A DNA stretch of 64,000 nt from Asterias rubens (lineage: Eukaryota; Echinodermata; Asteroidea; Forcipulatida; Asteriidae). The notes beneath the pieces are model-generated. The model saw only the letters and a program-made list of their open reading frames with translations. It was not told the origin of the DNA and did no database searches. A program made the position numbers and the translations under genes. The DNA lies in assembly GCF_902459465.1 (NCBI RefSeq), contig NC_047071.1, positions 15,329,014-15,393,013 of the forward strand. The letters run 5' to 3'. Below are positions 49,601 to 56,300 of this stretch, in pieces (the first letter of the stretch is position 1; the number at the start of each line of letters is the position of its first letter).

Positions 49601-49852
49601 GAGCCCTATGACATCATCCTTAACCATGGCGACAGTGAAGTCTACATAGAGGTCAAGTCGACCCTTAGGGATCAGAAGGAGTTGTTTGAGATCTCCTCAA
49701 GGGAGGTTGTCTTTGCGCAAGCGCATCAGAAGTATTTCCATCTGTACAGAGTGTACAATGTAGGGAAGACCTCGGCGGTAAGATTGTGCCGCGTATGCAA
49801 TCTGGCTGATAGATTAGATAAGAAAGAAGTCAAACTGTTCATGCTCCTGTGA
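25863..49852 (+). CDS. Giant LOTUS(x5)-GHKL ATPase-NO VEIN C-terminal protein, 25 coding exons, 3,411 aa
   Basis: Coding exons: 25863-28643, 29234-29723, 30011-30189, 30436-30558, 31039-31226, 31328-31503, 32061-32380, 33800-34075, 34408-34660, 34884-35390, 36115-36292, 36613-36748, 37203-37322, 38628-38757, 39333-39445, 40036-40195, 40803-41033, 41399-41614, 41936-42126, 43108-43309, 44161-44321, 45027-46899, 47304-47447, 48267-48521, 49020-49852. Every junction keeps phase, all introns are GT-AG except one GC-AG (after 40195), and the total is 10,236 nt. The order is about five LOTUS/OST-HTH-like repeats, a Q-rich linker, a helical and acidic region, a Bergerat-fold ATPase (about 1690-1830), long helical regions and a C-terminal NO VEIN domain (3295-3411). 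Plant NO VEIN and related animal proteins share the ATPase and C-terminal domain. The LOTUS repeats suggest RNA or RNP binding, but the function is unknown. The start is the first ATG of the open exon; upstream in-frame codons begin only with GTG. Confidence 0.88.
29234..34660 (+). CDS. Exons 2-9 of the giant gene: helical and acidic linker
   Basis: The eight exons encode residues 928 to about 1595. Exon 2 has a charged helix and ends in an acidic run with DSDSEEEY followed by aspartates (about 29620-29690). Exons 3-7 are globular and mostly helical, with no domain I can name. Exon 8 has SGDEEEEFDV, and exon 9 is almost entirely acidic (Glu/Asp-rich, 34430-34640). Exon 9 has a tandem acceptor CAGCAG, so usage of 34408 or 34411 adds or removes one Gln. 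The conserved splice phases support all of them being exons of one gene. Confidence 0.8.
29815..30790. mobile_element. GGGCCC-family and GCGCTATATAAA repeats in introns 2-4 of the giant gene
   Basis: About 29825-29966 and 30668-30785 are diverged copies or halves of the GGGCCC-family element, with TGCTAAGCAAAAATTG and GAGCAGGATACCAGTCATAA. Bases 30310-30372 hold GGGAAAAGCGCTATATAAA followed by an ATT tract, a common short repeat of invertebrate genomes. Confidence 0.55.
31504..32060. other. Intron 6 of the giant gene
   Basis: 557 bp with a G-run at about 31936-31955. A 139-codon intronic ORF at 31568-31987 is low-complexity and not supported as coding. Confidence 0.6.
32777..33556. repeat. 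52-bp minisatellite, 15 units, in intron 7 of the giant gene
   Basis: Units begin CGTACACACCACTCATGG at a constant 52-bp spacing from 32777 to 33505, with substitutions such as CCCGTTCC or TCGATCC and CACTCTGG or CATTCTGG. Because 52 is not a multiple of three and the unit has no stop in any forward frame, all three forward frames stay open for 247-304 codons (32705-33638). The array lies between the donor at 32381 and the acceptor at 33799, so I treat these ORFs as intronic artefacts. Confidence 0.92.
34884..36292 (+). CDS. Exons 10-11 of the giant gene: GHKL/Bergerat ATPase core
   Basis: Exon 10 (34884-35390) ends with the N-box FVLELIQNADDNDY. E1704 is the expected general base and N1708 the metal ligand. 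NNERGFSESNIRALCDVG and STKG follow, the NO VEIN-family form of the adenine-binding region. Exon 11 (36115-36292) begins inside the ATP lid, and GHKGIGFKSVFRVTDRPEI (from residue 1765) is the glycine-rich lid motif. These are the marks of the sacsin / NO VEIN branch of Hsp90-like ATPases. ATP binding is expected; hydrolysis is not provable from sequence. Confidence 0.9.
36359..36640 (+). repeat. Tandem duplication of the exon 12 acceptor (88-90 bp period)
   Basis: The unit runs from GATCAAGC through TTATTTGATGA and GCATATTTATGAATTC to AATATTCAACAG. GATCAAGC begins at 36359, 36449, 36537 and 36625, the last one inside exon 12. The AACAG acceptor-like ends lie at 36435, 36524 and 36612. The two upstream copies also carry the first 20 or so bases of the exon (TTGGAAAACCCAGATCAAGC against GTGGACAACCCAGATCAAGC), so they are decoy 3' splice sites. 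Confidence 0.9.
36613..44321 (+). CDS. Exons 12-21 of the giant gene: middle region after the ATPase
   Basis: Ten short exons encode about residues 1824-2377. Exon 12 (QIKLPLKGD) and exons 13-14 (LPLRSYGF.FIIQGDFDIPSSRED) complete the ATPase-transducer part. The run FLPLRSYG.F.IQ.DF..PSSRE is typical of sacsin-like and NO VEIN proteins. Exons 16-21 are a helical region without a nameable domain. The intron after exon 16 uses a GC donor (GAAG|GCAAGT at 40195/40196). The 3' splice sites of exons 12 and 15 are each preceded by duplicated copies in the intron. Confidence 0.85.
38243..38588. mobile_element. GACACTATTGGTAATT-family element in intron 13 of the giant gene
   Basis: It begins TTAAAGGCAGTGGACACTAT and ends ACCAATATTGCCCAGTG. 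It is in reverse orientation relative to the 4531 copy, with the internal GAGACCTCAGATTTAGAATT hairpin. It ends about 40 bp before the exon 14 acceptor. Confidence 0.8.
38942..39360 (+). repeat. Degenerate duplication (about 195 bp) covering the exon 15 acceptor
   Basis: CATGACCTTTGACACAGGTG occurs at 39121-39140 and at 39316-39335, each followed by a GAT- or GACTTTGATATCCCATCATC run. The second is the true acceptor and the first 27 or so bases of exon 15. The upstream halves are also alike (GAGCATCCCCGGAGTTTATAA against GAGCATTCTCAGAGTTTGTG). The upstream copy quickly loses similarity to the exon and is a decoy. Confidence 0.82.
39508..39603 (+). mobile_element. tRNA-derived SINE-like repeat, copy 2
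   Basis: It matches 25512-25612 with substitutions and carries a B-box-like GGTTCAATTCC at 39532-39542. It lies in intron 15 of the giant gene, immediately before another inverted-repeat element. Confidence 0.55.
39613..39988. mobile_element. GACACTATTGGTAATT-family element in intron 15
   Basis: It begins TTAAAGGCACCGGACACCTT, ends AATTACCAATAGTGTCCAGT and keeps the usual ATGCATAAAATAACAAACCT interior. The central GAGACCTCA hairpin is absent here and replaced by another sequence, so this is a subfamily. Confidence 0.78.
42127..43107. other. Intron 19 of the giant gene
   Basis: 981 bp without a recognised element. A TTATCACCGTGATAA palindrome is at about 42747-42761. Confidence 0.5.
43310..44160. 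other. Intron 20 of the giant gene with a dispersed repeat
   Basis: Bases about 43480-43600 resemble the GGGGCACTTCTAT repeat also seen at 2905 and 59540. The rest is AT-rich with an ATT tract near 43832-43852. Nothing coding is seen. Confidence 0.45.
44361..44993. mobile_element. Two inverted-repeat elements in intron 21
   Basis: About 44361-44545 is a GGGCCC-family copy (GGGCCCAATTTAGCTCAGC ... TTGCTTAGCAG). About 44840-44993 is a second type that begins GGCTAGGTTTCACAAAGC, contains AAGACAAATTCTTGGTATTA and GTGACATCTCACTTTACTGA, and ends TTTGTGTAACTGGCCCC. The second type recurs at 49873-50207. Confidence 0.6.
45027..46899 (+). CDS. Exon 22 of the giant gene: long helical region in one 1.9-kb exon
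   Basis: This uninterrupted exon encodes 624 residues (about 2378-3001). It is predicted mostly helical, with many amphipathic stretches such as YEKLTSEVKIAAKLKIMRFL and repeated WSSSYAGYTD- and WVTLAQRPLI-type segments. The region matches the general character of NO VEIN/sacsin-like proteins between ATPase and C-terminus. I cannot name a domain. The acceptor is TTTGGTTTCAG and the donor ATGG|GTAAGT. Confidence 0.88.
47304..49852 (+). CDS. Exons 23-25 of the giant gene: Pro/Gln-rich linker and NO VEIN C-terminal (DUF3883-like) domain
   Basis: Exons 23 and 24 are low-complexity, rich in P, Q, G and E. Exon 25 (49020-49852) begins with another disordered part and an acidic stretch (about 3190-3225). 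It ends with the C-terminal domain at residues 3295-3411. GRWGEKLVYKYL, PYDIIL and YIEVKST place E3299, D3332, E3345 and K3347 in the order of a PD-(D/E)XK nuclease-like core. A Q residue in FAQAHQKYFHLYRVYNV follows, as in related folds. The NOV C-terminal family is placed among restriction-endonuclease-like folds. Whether it cuts nucleic acid is unknown. The stop is TGA 49850-49852; AATAAA at 50285-50290 is a candidate polyadenylation signal. Confidence 0.9.
47652..47836. mobile_element. MITE related to the one at 7744-7916, in intron 23
   Basis: TAAGGCCAAGTCACACTGCA opens the element, and GTTATCAGGGCCTG plus GAGGCCTTTA close it. The interior CATTCTATTGGTTGAATTGC and CCAATCGAGGGCG regions align with the other copy. 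The ends are more diverged, so this copy is probably older. Confidence 0.65.
48522..49019. other. Intron 24 of the giant gene
   Basis: 498 bp, AT-rich. No repeat or alternative exon was recognised. Confidence 0.5.
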
Positions 49853-49872
49853 GAAAACCAGAGAAGGGGATA

Positions 49873-50207
49873 CAGGGGCCGATTTCACAAAGCAATAACA
49901 TTCATCGCAAGACAAATTGTCAGTATTACCATAGTGATTTGCATTGTGACATCACACTTTACTTAGCAACTTCGATTGATTTGCAGTTAAGATCAATCGT
50001 CTTCACGAGCAGAGTATACTGCTCGAAACGTTGAGACCAAACCGGCTCTCTCCAGAGCCACCACTCCTTCAAAAGAGTTTTTACTCATGGTTGTACCCGC
50101 AAGTTTACTATTCATATATATATTTATAGTTACTCTTATTCTCCACACCATGCAAAGCTTCAAACACCATTTAAGATCAATCTTAGCTCTTTGTGAAATT
50201 GGCGCCT
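49873..50207. mobile_element. Inverted-repeat element split by a 172-bp insertion with a 12-bp target duplication
   Basis: The outer element runs from GGGGCCGATTTCACAAAGC to CTCTTTGTGAAATTGGCGCC and matches the 44840-44993 copy. It is interrupted at 49999-50170 by a sequence flanked on both sides by TTAAGATCAATC (49987-49998 and 50171-50182). The insert contains hairpin GAGCAGAGTATACTGCTC followed by GAAACGTTGAG, then hairpin GGCTCTCTCCAGAGCC. Its GTTGTACCCGCAAGTTTACT stretch recurs near 34204-34225. A 12-bp target duplication suggests a retroelement end. Confidence 0.75.
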
Positions 50208-50210
50208 GGT

Positions 50211-51172
50211 CTCGTACTAAGGTCTGCTGGGTAATCCTTGTACAGCCAACATTTAAGCAAGAGGGTTGTTAACAATAATGCGTAAATAAAATAGAGATAA
50301 TACTGGACTGGAATTACCTGGAGGCCACATCAGAGACCGTGCATGGCCTCTGTTGCCTTTGGTCGACTCTTGTCCTTGGTCCCATTCACACTGTATACTT
50401 TCCTTGAGTCTGGTGAAAAATAGTAACTTGGGTCTGTGGTTTGTTTTTCTTCACAGGACCCCCTGCAAAAGTCATGAGTGTATAGTGACTTCCACACATC
50501 AGTGTATGGGTTCATTATTTTACCTGATGCTTTTTTAACCAACTTAGTACATTTTTGTAAATGTTTGTATCTGTAGCTGTGGGAAGTCTTCTAAAATCAT
50601 TACCTTGCTAGACAAATGTGCAATTGAGGCAGACATTTTATAAATGCACATTTGAGGAATTATCATACTACACTTGTTTAATTATAGAAGTAAGATATAA
50701 ATGTTTTCGATTATTAGTATACTAAATTGTTGACAACCTGTATCTTCCTTTTTTTTCCCGACATGTTGTTTTCGATTATTAGTATACTAAATTGTTGACA
50801 ACCTGTATCTTCCTTTTTTTTCCCAACCAGTTATAATAATAATAATAATAATAATAATAAACAACGCTTATAAAGCGCCTTACATCCATGACTGGACCCC
50901 AAGGCGCTGTTCAGTTATGAATAAGAGTTATTAATTATTAATGACAATCATACTAATATGAAGTAGTTGTTTAGAGTTTGTACAATTGTATATTCAACTA
51001 ACACATTGCATTATAATATTGGCTTAAAAATATATTTAGCTAAAAATATGTACATTTCACTTGTTGTCACAGTTGTACATGTTTGTGTATGTACCCATAG
51101 TAGTTCTTAGCAAGAGTTTAATGCATATTTTAAGGTATCAATATGTGTAAATCATAATGAATATGATCACTG
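50211..51172. other. Intergenic DNA between the giant gene and HENMT1, proximal part
   Basis: It contains the candidate AATAAA at 50285. A direct repeat of 56 bp lies at 50704-50759 and 50769-50824. An (AAT)n tract with ACGCTTATAAAGCGCCTTAC follows at 50832-50930. No gene was recognised. Confidence 0.5.
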
Positions 51173-51697
51173 GGCCTAAATTTACAGACTTGCTGATGAA
51201 GCACAAAAAATTACTAAGCAAAACATAATTATACTTACCACATTCCTACTTATTTTGGTTTTTGAATCAGAAATCTGTAAACAAAATATATTTCCTGTTT
51301 AAAGACACTGGACACTATTGGTAATTGTCAAAGACTAGTCTTCTCACTTGGTGTATCTCAACTTATGCATAAAATGAGAAAATTTGAGCACAATTTATTG
51401 GTCGTCGAAGTTGTGAGATAACAATGAAAGAATAAACACTCTTGTCACACGAAGTCGTGTGCTTGCAGATGCTAGATTTCGAGACCTCAAAATCTAATTC
51501 TGAGGTCTCAAAATCAAATTCGTGGAAAATTACTTGTTTCTCGAAAATGTTACTCAGAGGGAGCTGTTTCTCACAGTGTTTTACACTGTAGCTCCCCATT
51601 ACTCATTACCAAGTAAGGTTCTATGCTAATAGTTATTTTGAGTAATTACCAAAAGTGTTCACTGCCTTTAAGCAGCTCTGGTGAAAATGGGCCCTGG
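51173..51697. mobile_element. GGGCCC-family element interrupted by a GACACTATTGGTAATT-family element
   Basis: Bases 51173-51300 start GGGCCTAAATTTACAGACTT, and 51670-51697 close with AGCAGCTCTGGTGAAAATGG and GCCC, the two ends of the first family. Between them, 51301-51670 is a full copy of the second family: AAAGACACTGGACACTATTG to ACCAAAAGTGTTCACTGCC, with the GAGACCTCA hairpin inside. The nesting shows the second family jumped after the first. Confidence 0.8.
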
Positions 51698-53150
51698 TTG
51701 TGTATCGTTGAGTACAGGAATCAGCAATTATGGTTCTGAGTTATTTTCCCGACTCGCATTCAATTGGTACAACCTTTTACTTGCATCAGTTTACTATTTC
51801 CTGTAGGCCTAACTAACGCGTTTTTTGTTTCAGTGTTGTGACTTGTGTGATTTATCACTTTTGTATAAATCAAGAGTTGACATTGAACTTCGTAATTTGA
51901 CCAGCTATGTAGAGTTATTGAAGGGATCATTTGCAATGTACATTTGCAGGCATGTGCTTCAATCAATCCTTAAAGTTATTTTGCAGTAAAAAAGTTATTT
52001 AAATTAGTTTATTTAGAAAAAAACACACACAAAAACACATTAGATTGAAAGTTTAAATCGTATTTTGGAAAGAAGTTGTTTTTACAATCTGAGAAGTAGT
52101 TTTTCTATAAATAGTTTTGCCAAAATGGAGAGTTCATTATTTCTGTTATATTTGAGTTTAGTTTTGTTTACTTACAAAGTTTAAACACACATTAGTCCTC
52201 AGTGATACCAAACACACACAAAGTGTCCAGTGATTCAAAGCTAGGGATGTGGGGAGAACCATTCTTTGGCAACCTCCAAAAAACAAACTCGTTCTTAATT
52301 TGTTTTTTGTGTGCTTAATAGTTCTCTCTGCTTTTGTTAATCATGCATTATTCTTCTGATTCTGTGCATCAGCTAACAATTTCTTCTTCTAATTCTATTT
52401 TTACATCACACTTGCACCAAAAAACAGTGGAAAATATAATTCACTATAGTATTGAAAGTCTGGAGATGCAGTTCTCCTAAAATGTTTAACTTGTCCAGTG
52501 GATACATCTCTTGATAACAAATCAACAAAAACATCAATATAAAACAGTAATAATTTAATATTTTATATTTCATAATGTAACTCATTTACATAATTGCTTT
52601 TGTTAATTTATTACGTTTAGTTTGTATACTTTTTTATTTTAATTAATTTGTAAGCGGGAAATGTCTCAAGTGGGATTTGGATACCATTTTTTAGTTTACC
52701 TTTTGATAAGTAAAAACAGTGATGTGCATATAGCCTTTCAAAAACCGCCGCAGCGTAGTCATAAATGAGACAATATTGTTGAGAACAAAAATAAACCAAT
52801 CTATTTACCCCAGTTAGTGTGTGCTTATTTTATGAGAGGAATGTAGTAGTTATGATGTTTGTTGTAGTTTACCATTTTGTTTATTTGTACACCTGGCTTT
52901 GTGGAAATAGGGAAAGATAAATAGTGTACGAGAAAAGTTAATCAATGTTTGGTAACATTTTGTTAATAAAATTTCAGGTAGATCACTTTTTGTTTCTTTC
53001 TATGGCGTATTTTTCTGAGATGGACTCTTGTTTGTATAGACTAATCAATGTGGTTAAATCTCCGCTTCTGTTTTTTTTTTCTTTCTCGGGTCTTTAGAAT
53101 TCATTCTTCCTTATTTTTTGTAAATAGTTTCGTTTCTCAATTTTGAAGCA
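51698..53150. other. AT-rich intergenic DNA
   Basis: Several AATAAA-like sites (for example 52789 and 52964) and no recognisable exon or repeat. Confidence 0.45.
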
Positions 53151-53391
53151 CGTGGGCTCTGTATCTCACGAACGAACGGCGGGCGCAATAATCTTTGGTC
53201 AGAACTGTCAATGGAGGGCGCTATAAATGTAAACACGTTCGCTGGCGGTGTATTCCGAAAGACACGTAATTTCGAGAGGAAAAACATACGAGAGTATAGC
53301 GGCAGGCAGTTCCTTCTTCACTTCGTAACGTAAGCTGATTGACCCTCCTAGGACGAATGGTGGTGGGCTAGTTGTACGAGGTTAGTTTGAA
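53150..53391 (+). promoter_or_regulatory. HENMT1: Putative HENMT1 promoter and 5' UTR
   Basis: This stretch is richer in CpG than the neighbouring DNA and contains a TATA-like CTATAAATG at about 53221. The coding ATG (53392) lies in AAATGGAAAAG, a fair start context. The transcription start is not determined. Confidence 0.35.
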
Positions 53392-56300
53392 ATGGAAAAG
53401 GGTGCTGCTGCCATGTCTTCACAACATCATGAAGACAGCAGAGAGGACACATTGCCGCAGTAAGTTTCTTATTACTCTATCATAGAGTCTACGTATCCTC
53501 CCCTTACCAGTTTTCACACTATTATGCCTTTTTCTTTGAATTGGGAAAAAAATAATGATGCCTTATATCAACCGATGCCCTAATTATCTTCTTTTGTTCA
53601 TATGAAGTATGCAAACGTATATTAAAACTTGATGGACATTGAAATGTTCACACTACACACCGATCTTCGATGACTTCAACTAGCCCCATTTCATTTGTTT
53701 TGAGTTTTTCCTGTTTTCACGGCAAACAAGAAAGCATGGTTTCCCGGTGAAGCCATACATGGAAGAAACATCTATAGTGACTACAAGTGTTCTTTGAGAC
53801 TCTGTGTATGACTCTATAGCCAGCAGTTGTCTACGTTTTATTCAAAATATTTTTTTTAATGAAATTTTAAAATTACCATGGTAATTTGCAAAAAATAACA
53901 AAAATAAATAATTTAATAAAAAGTGTGAATAATCATTGGCTTTCAAATCTGATTTTTATTAATTTTGTTCCCCTTTTTTTCTTTTAAAATTTAGAATAAA
54001 GCATATAAATAAACAGTGATAATTGAATCAACAAGCTGCGCGTTTAAATTTTAATATAAATAATAATATTGATTGGAGGGTTAAAAAAATCAAAAAAAAA
54101 TCTCCAAAAATATTAGAAAATGATATAAGGCACATGGCTTCTTTAATTAAGCCTCTGTATTTTTTTTCCAGAATGCTCAGCAAAATATTCAGTCACATGA
54201 TTTGATCATCATGAATTGTGAATCGGTGGGCAAATATTTTTTTATGGCCTCAACATTATGACATATTTTTGTACCTTGTAGAAATGCCGGATATCTAAAA
54301 TACCAAACTTTTTGCATTTACAAGTGCAAATATCGAGTGGAGCCTTACGTGTTTCTAAGTTTTGGCAAATAAAACCACACAATTTTTATCTTGGGACTGT
54401 TTACATCGCGCACAGAGAGGTAAAAGATTTGCCACGATTTTAGGGACACCTCGAAAACAGGACCTCCTACGATATAACAAATGGTTCAACACTTAGCCCC
54501 ACTTGTGTGGCCAAAGCTAGCTGATTCAGCTAGCCTTGGCCACACCAGGCTTCTATTTAAATTTAAACCATAACTTCAGCGAAATATTTCCTGACTATTA
54601 TGATTATGAGGACCACATGATCACTGCACTGTGGTCTAACAGGATAACTTTCTCAGCTTCTGTATGGCGCCACCACCTTTTCACCTATCATTTTTACAAA
54701 CAAAAGGGATACCACCATAATATCTCATTGAGGTAAATTAGATACTAGGGCCTATTATTATTTCATGTCTGATGAAAAGTGGTGGTGCCATACGGAAACT
54801 TTTCCATAATCTAGAACTTATTTAGGTGAACAAAAATTTTACCAGAAAATTCAATTCCGTTTATATTTTTCTCCCAATAGCATTATGAAGTTCAACCCTC
54901 CAGTTTCTCAACAAAGGTATCGGGCAATGGTCAATTTAGTCCAGAAGTACCAAGCTAAAAAGGTACGTCTAATATTGTGTCAAAACATACCAACCATGCT
55001 CCTATAGTGGAAAATACCAATGCCTTCATGTCCTTTTGTACCGTGAGGGGGCCGGGTTACCCTGTTTCAGCAACAGCGGTTAGCAACTTTCCCCTTAGCA
55101 AAAAAACACTGTGTTTGAAGCTAAATCCATCCAATAAAAACAACATTATTTTCCAGAAGAATCAGAGCACACTGATCAAAATGTCGAGCAACACAAGCGG
55201 CTCTTCTCAGAGCTACCACTATTGACAAAAGATATCTTTTTACATGTGATCGGCAAACCTTAGAGATACACCATGTGAGAAGACTGGTCTTTGACTATCA
55301 CCAAAGGTGTCCAGGGATGGATTTCACAAAAAGTTAAGACTAGTCCTAACTTAGGACTAGTCCTAGGAGATATAAAAACGTATGGCTAGTCCTAAGTTAG
55401 GACGAGTAACTCGTCCTAACTAGAGATAAGACTAGTCCTAACTCTTTGTGAAATCGACCCCTGGCCTATTTATGACAGATAAAACAGGGGGTCCAAAAGA
55501 CACCCATACACCCTTCTTGCTAACACAGTGTTTCTCACCAGCAGGTGCTTGATATGGGATGTGGAGAATGCAGTCTTCTTAGATTACTGAAGCGTAAAGA
55601 GTGCATTGAACAACTGACTGGAGTGGATCAAGATGGCGACTTATTACAGTCAAGCAGGTATTTCGTAAGAATGGTCCCAGGTCTGTCTTTATCCGTAAGG
55701 AGAAAGACAGAAGGGCTCTCCGGTCGTAACCAATAATTGTTTCGGTTGAATAGTCTTGAATGCCGATAAATCAAATAGAATGACTGAAATAAATATGATT
55801 GAGAACAAAGGAAAATCATGTGTGTACGAAAACAAATTTAGTGCGATTAATAGCTGAACAAATATCCTTGTTTAAAGTCACCTGGAAGTGGTATTTTGTC
55901 AAAATAAAGCTTTTGTCACTAAAATATGTGTTTTGATGAGTAGAATATGAATAAACAGTTAACTAAGGTTCTAAAAATTTACTTTCCATTTTATTTACAA
56001 ATTTAAAAGTAGGCCCGACCCGAGAGGGCGCTGTTCGTGATGTCAATCGAGGCGCGATATTTGAAGAACGGCGGCTCAAAGTGTTTGCTGCACAGCGCTG
56101 GAAAAGACGTCGGACCGGACCAGTTTGCAAACTGACCCCATTGCTAGTTGTTTGATGCCTCCAGCAGCAATACACCAGCAACAATACACCTGGTCGACAT
56201 TGCCGGAAAATGCAAGAAATAAACCTTTTTTCGAAACGTACAAACTCACGACTAGGACTTGTATGTACTTGCACGTACGTGTGTCCAATGTCCGATCGAG

